Shown here: positions 1 to 7,609 of the stretch, one piece after another | Layout of the letters: each line of letters starts with the position of its first letter | How positions within the stretch are numbered: the first letter of the stretch is position 1 | Source of the DNA: an uncultured Lachnospiraceae bacterium | GTDB taxonomy: Bacteria; Bacillota; Clostridia; Lachnospirales; Lachnospiraceae | Direction: 5' to 3' | NCBI GenBank assembly: GCA_910589075.1 | Contig: CAJUSK010000005.1 | Span: 62,001-126,000 of the forward strand | Length of the DNA stretch: 64,000 nucleotides | Notes under the pieces: generated by a model | What the model saw: only the letters and a program-made list of their open reading frames with translations | Told to the model about the DNA's origin: nothing | Database searches by the model: none | Program-made: the position numbers and the translations under genes

Positions 1-1
1 A

Positions 2-466
2 TTTAAGTATGGAGACAATGTGGACACGGATGTCATTATTCCGGCCAGGTATCTGAATTCTTCCGATCCGGAAGAGCTGGCAGCACACTGTATGGAAGAT
101 ATTGACAAAGAGTTTATACAGAAGGTGCAAACAGGGGACATTATGGTAGCCAATAAAAATTTTGGCTGCGGTTCTTCCAGAGAACATGCACCCATTGCGA
201 TTAAAGCATCAGGCATCAGCTGTGTGATTGCCGAAACCTTTGCCAGAATTTTTTACCGCAACGCGATTAATATTGGCTTGCCTATTATCGAATGCCCGGA
301 GGCGGCACAGGCGATTGAAGCGGGAGATGTGGTGGAAATTGATTTTGACAGTGGATTGATAACAGATGTTACTAAAGGGCAATCCTGGCAGGGACAGGCT
401 TTCCCGGAGTTTATGCAGAAAATTATAAAGGCGGAGGGACTGATTTCTTATATTAATCAGAAATGA
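2..466 (+). CDS. leuD: 3-isopropylmalate dehydratase small subunit (5' truncated by window edge)
   Basis: LeuD is the small (swivel-domain) subunit of the LeuCD isomerase, which converts 2-isopropylmalate to 3-isopropylmalate in leucine synthesis. The reading frame is open from base 2, and the residues KYGDNVDTDVIIPARYL are the usual LeuD N-terminus. Translation must therefore begin a few codons upstream of the window, and the GTG at base 20 is internal. The NFGCGSSREHAP substrate-binding signature is present. The 154 visible residues are only slightly fewer than the usual length of about 160. LeuC would be expected just upstream. No clear terminator follows the stop codon. Confidence 0.95.
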   Translation, partial: FKYGDNVDTDVIIPARYLNSSDPEELAAHCMEDIDKEFIQKVQTGDIMVANKNFGCGSSREHAPIAIKASGISCVIAETFARIFYRNAINIGLPIIECPEAAQAIEAGDVVEIDFDSGLITDVTKGQSWQGQAFPEFMQKIIKAEGLISYINQK

Positions 467-543
467 TCATCAGAAATAACCGGGCAGAAACCATGTGTAT
501 GGAAAGTTCGATTTCATAAAAGAATAGGAAGTACAGATGTCAT

Positions 544-572
544 ATTTCTTATGGTACAGTACGTTATGAAAT
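544..572. promoter_or_regulatory. Imperfect inverted repeat, operator candidate
   Basis: A 29-bp dyad is centred on base 558. Its arms read ATTTC.TA..GTAC and GTAC..TA.GAAAT, and 11 of 14 positions are complementary. It lies 35 bases upstream of the GyrI-like gene, in a spacer where I found no convincing sigma-A promoter. It could be an operator or simply an A/T-rich coincidence. Confidence 0.35.
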
Positions 573-606
573 ATAAACTATGAAATGTAAGAAGAGGAGA
601 CAGAGT

Positions 607-1065
607 ATGGAATATGAAATCGTAACGCGGAAAGAAATGATAACGGCTGGTATTTCTGCCCGTACAGGCAATCATGCACCTGAAATGATGCAGGTAATCG
701 GAAATTTATGGAATCGTTTTTTCAACGAAGGGATGTATGAAGCCATACCCGGCAAAGTAAATGGCAGAGCCCTGGGGATTTATACGGACTATGCCGGCCA
801 TGAAAAATCAGAGTACACTGTATTGACGGCCTGCGAAGTGGAGCGGGAACCGGCAGGAGAGGAATTTGCGGTTTGCCGCATTCCTGCCGGGCGCTATGCC
901 AGGTTTACGGTCAAAGGAGAAGTGCATCAGGCGGTGGCTCAGGGGTGGGAAGAAATCGGCCGCATGGACTTGCCCAGGGCGTTTTTGTGTGATTTTGAGG
1001 AATATATGGACAGCCAAACGGATCATGCGGAAATTCATATCTATATTGGACTTAGGGATGTATAA
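607..1065 (+). CDS. GyrI-like / AraC effector-binding domain protein
   Basis: The 152-residue protein is a single GyrI-like (AraC-type effector-binding) domain with no DNA-binding part. Such stand-alone domains bind small hydrophobic or cationic ligands; some inhibit gyrase and others act as drug sensors. Visible family features are the opening EYEIVTRKEM strand, the central IYTDY segment and the CRIPAGRYARF strand followed by an amphipathic helix. The ATG at 607 is chosen over the upstream ATG at 580 because it has a good AGGAG site just before it and the family starts there. It has its own spacer on both sides and faces a convergent gene. The ligand is unknown. Confidence 0.85.
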   Translation: MEYEIVTRKEMITAGISARTGNHAPEMMQVIGNLWNRFFNEGMYEAIPGKVNGRALGIYTDYAGHEKSEYTVLTACEVEREPAGEEFAVCRIPAGRYARFTVKGEVHQAVAQGWEEIGRMDLPRAFLCDFEEYMDSQTDHAEIHIYIGLRDV

Positions 1066-1085
1066 GAGAAAGATGACAATCTGAA

Positions 1086-2039
1086 TTATGAAAATTCTGC
1101 CCATGGAACAGCGGGATATAATCTGCCTGTTTTCGCAAAATATAAAACGCATTCTGCTGCCAGAGACAAATCGTCCAGTGCAAACCGTTTGGGAACAGGG
1201 GACTGTCCGCCGATTTCCACGGGCGCATCCTCCTCCACACTGTCATATTTGTCATTTACAGGTTGGAAACAGACCGCTTCGCCGTCTTCATTCCAGATAT
1301 TGTATATGGGAGCGGCCCAGTTGTCCTCTATGTCCATTGTAAAAAAATTTTCCTCTCCACATACATCCAGCGCCAGACAGAGGGAATGTATCTGTCCTTT
1401 TCGAACCAGTCGAACCAGTTTTTCTACCACATCCTTTGTAATTTCCTGATCCGTACAAGTGACAGAGCCATATTTCAGAAACCGAATGGCAAAGCCGTCA
1501 GGAGGAAGTGTCGGAACCTCCTGCACAGGCAATACTTTATAAGAAGGGAAACTGTCATCCTGATAAAACGATTCGTCTGTGCAGATGGTGCATCCGGACA
1601 GGGTATCCAGTACTTCCGGATGGAGCAGCTTTTTCCGGGCGGGAAGGGAAAGCTGTTTCAGTTCGTTGAGACCGGTGAGCAGAGAACAGTCTTTGAATCC
1701 GGTATACTGCAAATCCAGATGTTTCAAATGGGTCAGCCTGGGCAAAAACGAAAAGTCCTCAATGATACCTGGCGGGGTACGCCGGGGAAATTCCAATACC
1801 TGCAAGCCGGTCATTTCCCCCAGCAGTGCCCAGTCTCCTTTCCCGGATGTAAGAAAATTCTGCAGATAAGCCAGTTTCTTCTGTGTATATTCACTGTGAG
1901 GGACAGGGAAATCTTTGCCTGTCAGTCTCTTTATCTTTTTCAGATCATAAGGCACCGACAAATGCCTGGGTGCTATTGCAAGGTCAATCCAGCACAGCAG
2001 ATATGGGCTGGTATGGCGGGTCAGTTCTTCCAGAGTCAT
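1086..2039 (-). CDS. Leucine-rich-repeat protein with Imm1-like C-terminus
   Basis: This 317-residue cytoplasmic protein has no signal peptide or membrane segment. Residues about 75-140 contain three to four leucine-rich repeat-like units (LTHLKHLDLQ, LNELKQLSL). The C-terminal part (about 185-317) ends in a tG.lyPaVpW pattern like that of Imm1-type immunity proteins of polymorphic toxin systems. The start ATG is preceded by GAGGTG. A strong sigma-A promoter lies upstream. No toxin gene is visible beside it, so the immunity role is a weak inference from the C-terminal pattern. The gene is convergent with the GyrI-like gene and divergent from the RpiR gene. Confidence 0.8.
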   Translation of the reverse strand: MTLEELTRHTSPYLLCWIDLAIAPRHLSVPYDLKKIKRLTGKDFPVPHSEYTQKKLAYLQNFLTSGKGDWALLGEMTGLQVLEFPRRTPPGIIEDFSFLPRLTHLKHLDLQYTGFKDCSLLTGLNELKQLSLPARKKLLHPEVLDTLSGCTICTDESFYQDDSFPSYKVLPVQEVPTLPPDGFAIRFLKYGSVTCTDQEITKDVVEKLVRLVRKGQIHSLCLALDVCGEENFFTMDIEDNWAAPIYNIWNEDGEAVCFQPVNDKYDSVEEDAPVEIGGQSPVPKRFALDDLSLAAECVLYFAKTGRLYPAVPWAEFS

Positions 2040-2114
2040 AGTATCACCTCGATGTAAATTTTATGAACGGATCGTATGTAGGACTATAAAAATTCGTGCA
2101 GCATGTTTTCTACG

Positions 2115-2143
2115 ATTATAGATGTTTGGGGGGATTTTTTCAA
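2115..2143 (-). promoter_or_regulatory. Sigma-A promoter for the LRR/Imm1-like gene
   Basis: Read on the minus strand, TTGAAA (2143-2138) and TATAAT (2120-2115) are separated by 17 bases. This is close to consensus. The transcript would start near 2108 and give a 5' leader of about 70 bases. Confidence 0.7.
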
Positions 2144-2160
2144 GGTATTCTTTGCCTGCA

Positions 2161-2189
2161 TTGTGCTGTGAGCCTGTTTCTGATAAAAT
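2161..2189 (+). promoter_or_regulatory. Sigma-A promoter with extended -10 for the RpiR gene
   Basis: TTGTGC (2161-2166) and TAAAAT (2184-2189) are 17 bases apart, and a TGA triplet directly before the -10 gives an extended -10. The leader to the start codon at 2350 would be about 155 bases. I found no named RNA element in it. Together with the minus-strand promoter at 2115-2143 it accounts for the 310-base spacer. Confidence 0.6.
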
Positions 2190-2349
2190 ATAGCTATCTG
2201 CCAGGCCCCTTGGGACCGATTCAGAAGGAGGAAGGCCGGCCGGGCGGTTGGCTGGGGAAACTCTGTATGTGCTGAGAATGGCATTGAGCCATACCTGTTG
2301 CACGATACAGACAGGGAGCTGTAGCTGTACAGACTGAGGGGGATGGAAT

Positions 2350-3063
2350 TTGTTTTCTTATGAAGAGATACAGAAGTATAACGAGACGGATTTTCATATA
2401 TATCAGTATATTGTTTCCAATCTGGATAAAATCCGCTATATGACCATCAGGGAACTTGCGGAAGAAATCCACATATCAACTTCCTCGATCCTGCGCTTTT
2501 GTGATAAAAACCATTGTAACGGATATCTGGAACTGAAAGATGCCCTGAAAAGGGAGCTGGACAGGAAACATACATGTCCGCCTTCAGAAGATTTGCAGGA
2601 GCTGTCTGCTTTTTTCGCAAGAGCGGCTTCCAGTGCATTTGAAGAAAAATTGCTGTTTGCAGTGGAAGCGTTGCGGAAAGCCGATCTGACAGTCTTTATC
2701 GGTATGGGTTCCTCCGGGGCGCTGGCTAACTACGGGGCAAGATATTTTTCCAACAGGGGCCACTTTGCCGTGGGAATGGAAGATGCATTGTATCCTCTAA
2801 ATTCTTTCCGGTGGAAAAATACGGTTGTGATTGCCTGTTCGGAGAGCGGCGAGACAGAAAAGCTGATTGAGGCGGTGAACCAGTTTCAACAGAAAAATTG
2901 CTGTGTGTTAAGCATTACCAATTCTCACACATCAACACTGGCAAAACTGTCGGACTGGAATTTTTCCTATCATATGCACCCGGTCCGCTTCCATGGAGGA
3001 TATAATGGAACCACCCAGATTCCGGTTATCTTTATCATTGAAGCCCTGGCAAAGAGAATCTAA
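2350..3063 (+). CDS. RpiR/MurR-family transcriptional regulator (HTH + SIS)
   Basis: The protein regulates sugar-phosphate or amino-sugar genes by binding a sugar phosphate through its SIS domain. Residues about 1-75 form the RpiR helix-turn-helix (MTIRELAEEIHISTSSILRF). Residues about 100-230 form a SIS domain with the FIGMGSSGALANYGARYF and ACSESGETEKLIEA ligand loops. At 237 residues it is slightly shorter than the typical 270-290. The start is a TTG at 2350 after a GAGGGGG ribosome site. A terminator follows the stop, then a sugar acetyltransferase, so carbohydrate control is plausible. The target is not identifiable. Confidence 0.9.
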   Translation: MFSYEEIQKYNETDFHIYQYIVSNLDKIRYMTIRELAEEIHISTSSILRFCDKNHCNGYLELKDALKRELDRKHTCPPSEDLQELSAFFARAASSAFEEKLLFAVEALRKADLTVFIGMGSSGALANYGARYFSNRGHFAVGMEDALYPLNSFRWKNTVVIACSESGETEKLIEAVNQFQQKNCCVLSITNSHTSTLAKLSDWNFSYHMHPVRFHGGYNGTTQIPVIFIIEALAKRI

Positions 3064-3071
3064 AGAAACAG

Positions 3072-3103
3072 CCTGTTACTTGCTTTGTAACAGGTTTTCT
3101 TCT
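3072..3103 (+). terminator. Intrinsic terminator or attenuator between rpiR-like and acetyltransferase genes
   Basis: CCTGTTAC (3072-3079) pairs with GTAACAGG (3087-3094) around a 7-base loop, followed by TTTTCTTCT. Only 24 bases separate it from the next start codon and no new promoter is evident. It may therefore act as a partial terminator within one transcript. Confidence 0.7.
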
Positions 3104-3127
3104 ATTCTGGAATCCGGAGGTGGTACT

Positions 3128-3724
3128 ATGGATGAACTGGAAAAATGTATGTCGGGAAAATATTATAATTGTCATGATCCGATTTTTCTGGACTTTAAAG
3201 CCCGTGCGGGAAAACTGCTGCAAGTTTACAATGGACTGGCATATGGACAAAAGGATGAAAAAAGGGATATTTTAGAACAACTGTTTGGAAAGATTGGTGC
3301 AAATGTGTCTGTGGGCACACCCTTTGTCTGTGATTACGGAAGAAATATTTATCTGGGAAACAGTGTATCGGTGAATATGCATTGTACATTCATAGACTGT
3401 AACCGGATTGTGATTGGGGACAATGTGCTGATTGCGCCAAACGTGCAGCTCTATACGGCGACACATCCTGTATCTCTGGAGGAACGGCTTACACCGGACT
3501 GGAATCCAAAGTCAGGGCAATATTTCTGCCGCACGTATGCATTGCCGATTCACATTGGGAATGGTTGCTGGCTGGGAGGCGGTGTGATCGTCCTTCCGGG
3601 CGTAACAATCGGAGACGGTTCGGTGATCGGCGCAGGAAGCGTGGTTACAAAAGACATACCCGGCAATGTACTGGCCGTGGGGAACCCCTGCCGGGTGATC
3701 CGGAAACTGAACGAAGAAGGCTGA
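3128..3724 (+). CDS. Maltose/galactoside O-acetyltransferase family protein
   Basis: This is a LacA/Maa-type acetyl-CoA-dependent O-acetyltransferase. Its 198 residues match the family. The N-terminal helical part includes the usual MSGKYYNCHDPI segment. A left-handed parallel beta-helix of hexapeptide repeats follows (VSVNMHCTFIDC, IGDNVLIAPNVQLYTATHP). The catalytic His lies in YTATHP. The end carries the family GSVVTKDIPGNVLAVGNPCRVI motif. The ATG at 3128 has GGAGGT upstream, whereas the open frame from 2993 only overlaps the RpiR gene. The sugar substrate is unknown. Confidence 0.92.
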   Translation: MDELEKCMSGKYYNCHDPIFLDFKARAGKLLQVYNGLAYGQKDEKRDILEQLFGKIGANVSVGTPFVCDYGRNIYLGNSVSVNMHCTFIDCNRIVIGDNVLIAPNVQLYTATHPVSLEERLTPDWNPKSGQYFCRTYALPIHIGNGCWLGGGVIVLPGVTIGDGSVIGAGSVVTKDIPGNVLAVGNPCRVIRKLNEEG

Positions 3725-3750
3725 AATGTGCAAAATGGAGTAAAAAAATG

Positions 3751-3779
3751 TTGAAACATACGTTCGCCTGTGTTACAAT
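3751..3779 (+). promoter_or_regulatory. Sigma-A promoter placed for a leaderless transcript
   Basis: TTGAAA (3751-3756) and TACAAT (3774-3779) are 17 bases apart, with an extended -10 TGT (3771-3773). The predicted +1, seven bases after the -10, falls on or next to the A of the ATG at 3786. The transcript would then have no leader. Confidence 0.65.
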
Positions 3780-3785
3780 CATTCC

Positions 3786-4151
3786 ATGAGAAAATATGAT
3801 CTGATTCTGGCAGGCGCCGTGCTTATGACTACAGGCGTTTTGTTATTTTTACAGAAATCGGGAGAAGACGGGCCGGCTGAGGTCGTAGTATATCAGGGAC
3901 GGGAACGGATTGCTTCTTTTCCCCTGGAGGAAGAACGGACAGAAGAATTCCTGTCCCCGGAGGGCGGCAGGAATGTACTTGTGATTGCGGAGGGCAGAGC
4001 GCGTATACAGGAGGCGGATTGCCCGGACGGGCTGTGTATCCGGCAGGGCTGGATTTCCAGAGACGGACAGACGCTGACCTGCCTGCCCAATCAACTGCAG
4101 GTGATTATAGAAGGCGGGGAGCAGCAGAATCTGGACGGAATAACCGGATAA
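3786..4151 (+). CDS. NusG domain II-containing membrane protein
   Basis: The 121-residue protein has one N-terminal membrane helix (about 5-22) and an outward-facing NusG-II-like beta domain. That domain carries the family DCPDGLCIRQGWI motif with two cysteines. Such proteins are common in Clostridia next to Gx-transporter or redox genes, and their exact role is unknown. The ATG at 3786 is the only start that keeps the whole membrane helix. There is no ribosome site before it, and the promoter is so close that translation may be leaderless. It is followed closely by a Gx-transporter gene. Confidence 0.88.
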   Translation: MRKYDLILAGAVLMTTGVLLFLQKSGEDGPAEVVVYQGRERIASFPLEEERTEEFLSPEGGRNVLVIAEGRARIQEADCPDGLCIRQGWISRDGQTLTCLPNQLQVIIEGGEQQNLDGITG

Positions 4152-4196
4152 TGGATATATCCGGCGGGCCGGAGATAAGAAAGGACAACGGCGGAG

Positions 4197-4736
4197 ATGA
4201 CAAAGCAGGAAAAGAAAGCGGCGCGGAGCGTGGCCGGATGGCCGGCATATCCGGGGATGATGCTGGCTTTTGCCCTGATTTTGGGATATGTGGAAACACT
4301 GATCCCCATGCCCATTGGTATTCCGGGTATAAAGCTGGGACTGGCCAATCTGGTCGTGCTTCTGACGCTGTATCAGTCAGGTGTGAGGAAGGCGTTCCTC
4401 ATTGATGTGCTCCGCATTTTTCTGAGCGGATTTCTCTTCGGCAGCCTGTATGGCATTTTGTACAGCCTTGCAGGAGGGCTTCTGAGTTTTCTGGCCATGG
4501 CGGCTGCAAAGAAACTGCGGTGTTTTGGCATATCCGGCGTCAGCATGGCGGGCGGTGTGTTCCATAATGTGGGACAGATTGCGATGGCGGCGTTTGTGGT
4601 GGAGACAAGGGGGCTGTATTATTATCTGCCGCCGCTTCTGATCGCAGGAGTGATAACCGGATTTCTGAACGGCACACTGGGAGGTCAGATTCTGAGCCGG
4701 ATACCCGGTCCATACTACCAGAAAAAGGGGTTCTGA
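4197..4736 (+). CDS. Gx transporter family protein (heptaprenyl diphosphate synthase component I-like)
   Basis: This 179-residue hydrophobic protein has about five membrane helices. It contains the family opening ETLIPMPIGIPGIKLGLANLV. It belongs to the family long labelled heptaprenyl diphosphate synthase component I and now regarded as an ECF-like substrate-binding membrane protein. It typically pairs with the NusG-II protein, as it does here. The start ATG at 4197 has AAGGA about 11 bases upstream. The substrate is unknown; quinone or isoprenoid precursors have been suggested for the family. Confidence 0.88.
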   Translation: MTKQEKKAARSVAGWPAYPGMMLAFALILGYVETLIPMPIGIPGIKLGLANLVVLLTLYQSGVRKAFLIDVLRIFLSGFLFGSLYGILYSLAGGLLSFLAMAAAKKLRCFGISGVSMAGGVFHNVGQIAMAAFVVETRGLYYYLPPLLIAGVITGFLNGTLGGQILSRIPGPYYQKKGF

Positions 4737-4779
4737 TAAACTGTATGGGAAGAAATCTATGGATGCAGGGAGGAAAAGC

Positions 4780-5400
4780 ATGAAAGTATTAATGTTAAAT
4801 GGAAGTTCCAGAGCAAAGGGCAATACATATACGGCGCTGCATGCGGTGGGGGAGCAGCTTGAAAAAGAAGGTATACAGTATGAAATCGTACAGATTGGCG
4901 CAGACCCTGTCAGGGACTGCATCGGATGCGGCAGGTGCAATGAAAATGGATGCATATTTACGGATGACGCAGTAAACGCATTTATTGCAAAGGCAAAGGA
5001 GGCAGACGGGTTTGTATTTGGGACGCCGGTTTACTACGCTCATCCCAGCGGCCGTATCCTCTCTTTTTTAGACCGGGTATTTTACAGCAGCAGCCGTCTG
5101 TTCAGGTTCCGGCCGGGGGCATCGGTTACGGTGGCAAGAAGAGGGGGTATGACGGCGTCTTTTGACTGCCTGAACAAATATTTCGGTATATCCCAGATGC
5201 CGGTGGCCGGATCGACTTACTGGAATATGGTCCATGGCGCAATGCCCGGAGAAGCCGCCATGGATGAAGAGGGTCTGCAAACCATGCGGAATCTGGCGCG
5301 GAATCTGGCCTGGATGATGAAATGTTTTGCAGCAGGAAAAGAGAACGGCATTCCTTTGCCGGAGACAGAAACAGGAAACCGGACAAATTTTATCCGCTAA
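4780..5400 (+). CDS. Flavodoxin family / NADPH-dependent FMN reductase-like protein
   Basis: The protein has a flavodoxin-like fold. The N-terminal LNGSSRAKGNT phosphate loop binds FMN, and FGTPVYYAHPSGRILSFLDR is the usual flavin contact region. A C-x-x-C-G-x-C-x5-C stretch (CIGCGRCNENGC) resembles the cysteine cluster of iron-sulfur flavoproteins and may hold a 4Fe-4S cluster. The 206-residue length fits the family. The ATG at 4780 follows GGGAGG; the ATG at 4759 has no ribosome site. It is probably a cytosolic electron-transfer or quinone/disulfide reductase. The partner is unknown. Confidence 0.88.
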   Translation: MKVLMLNGSSRAKGNTYTALHAVGEQLEKEGIQYEIVQIGADPVRDCIGCGRCNENGCIFTDDAVNAFIAKAKEADGFVFGTPVYYAHPSGRILSFLDRVFYSSSRLFRFRPGASVTVARRGGMTASFDCLNKYFGISQMPVAGSTYWNMVHGAMPGEAAMDEEGLQTMRNLARNLAWMMKCFAAGKENGIPLPETETGNRTNFIR

Positions 5401-5451
5401 TCAAACAGGCTCCGGGCGGCTTGTAAACAGACGGGGACGGAAAACGGGATT

Positions 5452-6051
5452 ATGATTGCATATGTAAAAGGAACACTGGAAGAAATTTCGGAAAACAATG
5501 CAGTGGTGGAAGTAAACGGAATGGGATACAATGTAAAAATATCTGCCGGGACGATGAACCGGCTTCCCAGGCTCCACCAGGAGATAAAATTGTATACCTA
5601 TACTGCTGTACGGGAAGATGCTTTCTGGCTCTATGGCTTTCTCACAAAAGATGAACTGGAGATTTTCAGGCTGCTGATTACAGTCAATGGTGTTGGACCC
5701 AAGGGGGCGTTGGGGATTTTGTCGGTTATGAGTGTATCCGATTTGCGTTTTGCCATACTGGCGGCTGACGGCAAGATGCTGTCCAAGGCGCCGGGGATAG
5801 GCAAAAAGACGGCAGAGCGGGTGATTCTGGATCTGCGGGACAAAATATCCATGGAAGAGGCGGTTGAGAGCGGGGCGCAGGCTGTATCTGCCACTCCGGG
5901 CGCAAAGAATAATGCCCGCAACGAGGCGGTGGAAGCACTGGTTGCTCTGGGATATGGAGCCGGAGACGCGTTGAAAGCGGTCAATCAGGTTCCCGATGGT
6001 GATGAGGATACGGAGACAATTCTGAAGGCAGCTCTCAAGCATATGCTGTAA
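5452..6051 (+). CDS. ruvA: Holliday junction branch migration protein RuvA
   Basis: RuvA binds Holliday junctions as a tetramer and loads the RuvB motor. The 199 residues show the N-terminal OB fold (MIAYVKGTLEEI). Two helix-hairpin-helix elements follow in the middle (VNGVGPKGALGIL, APGIGKKTAERVILDLRDK). A C-terminal domain III (NEAVEALVALGYG) contacts RuvB. The length is normal. It is followed by ruvB, as in most bacteria. Confidence 0.97.
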   Translation: MIAYVKGTLEEISENNAVVEVNGMGYNVKISAGTMNRLPRLHQEIKLYTYTAVREDAFWLYGFLTKDELEIFRLLITVNGVGPKGALGILSVMSVSDLRFAILAADGKMLSKAPGIGKKTAERVILDLRDKISMEEAVESGAQAVSATPGAKNNARNEAVEALVALGYGAGDALKAVNQVPDGDEDTETILKAALKHML

Positions 6052-6131
6052 GAATGCGGGAGCCACAGACTGAATAAAACGGGTGTTTTAACAAAAGATG
6101 CATCTGGTATCACTGTGTCATGGAGAAAAGG

Positions 6132-7130
6132 ATGGAACGAAGAGTCATTGAAACCGGCCTGACGGAAGAGGACGTAAAACTGGAGGGAAGCCTCAGGCCC
6201 CAGTATTTAAAAGATTATATCGGACAGAAGAAGGCAAAGGAGAGCCTCAAGATATACATTGAAGCGGCAAAACAGCGCAGTGATGCACTGGACCATGTGT
6301 TATTTTATGGGCCGCCGGGGTTGGGCAAGACTACACTGGCAGGCATCATCGCCAATGAAATGGAAGTAAATCTCAAAATTACCAGCGGCCCCGCCATAGA
6401 GAAGCCAGGTGAGATGGCTGCCATCCTGAACAATTTGCAGGAAGGGGATCTGCTTTTTGTGGATGAAATACACCGCCTGAACAGACAGGTGGAAGAAGTG
6501 TTATATCCGGCCATGGAGGACTATGTGATTGATATTATGATCGGCAAGGGCGCTTCTGCCAGATCCATCCGATTGGATTTGCCCAGGTTTACGCTGGTGG
6601 GCGCCACCACACGGGCCGGACTTCTGACGGCGCCTCTGCGGGATCGGTTCGGCGTCATCCACCGGCTGGAGTTTTACAGTGTGGAGGAACTCTGCCAGAT
6701 TATTATGCATTCCGCCAGAGTGCTGCATGTGGAGATTGAGAAAAAGGGCGCCATGGAACTGGCAAGGAGAAGCCGGGGAACCCCGCGGATCGCCAACCGT
6801 ATTCTGAAGCGGGTGCGGGATTTTGCCCAGGTACGCTATGATGGCATTATCACGGAAAAAGTGGCTGATACGGCGCTGGATTTGCTGGATGTGGACCGAC
6901 TGGGGCTTGATTATGTAGACAGGAATATTCTGGTGACGATGATTGAGAAATTTGCCGGCGGGCCGGTGGGGCTGGATACATTGGCGGCCGCAATCGGAGA
7001 GGACGCCGGAACCATAGAAGATGTCTATGAACCTTATCTGATCCAAAACGGCCTTTTAAACAGGACACCCAGAGGCCGCACGGTTACAGATTTGACCTAT
7101 CGACATTTGGGTATTGAAATTCCGTCCTGA
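6132..7130 (+). CDS. ruvB: Holliday junction branch migration ATPase RuvB
   Basis: This AAA+ hexameric motor drives branch migration with RuvA. Visible are the Walker A GPPGLGKTT, the Walker B DEIHR, the sensor 1 GATTRAG, the sensor 2 region GTPRIANR and the C-terminal winged helix ending in LTYRHLG. I place the start at the ATG at 6132 (MERRVIETGLTEED), preceded by GGAG with a 6-base gap and matching the family N-terminus. An in-frame ATG at 6120 has no ribosome site. The length of 332 residues is typical. Confidence 0.97.
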   Translation: MERRVIETGLTEEDVKLEGSLRPQYLKDYIGQKKAKESLKIYIEAAKQRSDALDHVLFYGPPGLGKTTLAGIIANEMEVNLKITSGPAIEKPGEMAAILNNLQEGDLLFVDEIHRLNRQVEEVLYPAMEDYVIDIMIGKGASARSIRLDLPRFTLVGATTRAGLLTAPLRDRFGVIHRLEFYSVEELCQIIMHSARVLHVEIEKKGAMELARRSRGTPRIANRILKRVRDFAQVRYDGIITEKVADTALDLLDVDRLGLDYVDRNILVTMIEKFAGGPVGLDTLAAAIGEDAGTIEDVYEPYLIQNGLLNRTPRGRTVTDLTYRHLGIEIPS

Positions 7131-7142
7131 TACAGGTATAAT
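7114..7142 (+). promoter_or_regulatory. Consensus sigma-A promoter inside the end of ruvB
   Basis: TTGAAA (7114-7119) and TATAAT (7137-7142) have a 17-base spacer. The -35 lies within the last codons of ruvB. It would drive zapA and the genes coupled to it. Confidence 0.7.
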
Positions 7143-7198
7143 AAGGCCATATGGTATCATATGCATATTGCCATGTTTTACGGATGAGAGGTGCGGAA

Positions 7199-7609
7199 AT
7201 GTCGTCTAAAACGGATACGGAAGTCATTATCGGAGGAAAAGTCTTTACATTAAGCGGCTATGAAAGTGAAGAGTACCTTCAGAAAGTTGCTTCCTATATC
7301 AACAATAAACTGGCGGAGTACAATAAGGTTGATCAGTTTCGCAGACAGCCGGTGGACATTCAGAATGTACTGTTGCAGCTTAATATTGCGGACGATTATT
7401 TTAAGGCAAAGAAGCAGATCAGTATTCTGGAAGAGGATATTGAGAGCAAGGAAAAAGAAATTTACGACTTAAAGCATGAGTTGATTGCGGCCCAGATGAA
7501 AATGGAAAGTACCGAAAAGAATATGAAGGGCCTGCAAAAGGAACTCAACGAAAATGCGAAAAAGATCGTCCGTATGGAGACGGAATTAAAGGGACAAAAA
7601 AAGGCATGA
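7199..7609 (+). CDS. zapA: Cell division protein ZapA
   Basis: ZapA stabilises and cross-links FtsZ filaments at the septum. The N-terminal globular part (VIIGGKVFTLSGYESEEYLQKVASYINNKL) fits the family. It is followed by a long coiled coil from about residue 65 to the end, longer than in E. coli ZapA but common in Clostridia. The start at 7199 has GAGGTG upstream; the earlier ATG at 7151 lacks a site. The stop overlaps the U32 gene start by ATGA, implying coupled translation. Confidence 0.92.
   Translation: MSSKTDTEVIIGGKVFTLSGYESEEYLQKVASYINNKLAEYNKVDQFRRQPVDIQNVLLQLNIADDYFKAKKQISILEEDIESKEKEIYDLKHELIAAQMKMESTEKNMKGLQKELNENAKKIVRMETELKGQKKA

Noticed and set aside
1263..2057. 264-codon plus-strand frame antisense to the LRR/Imm1-like gene
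   Set aside because: No ribosome site, no recognisable protein pattern, and it is the shadow of a gene with a near-consensus promoter.
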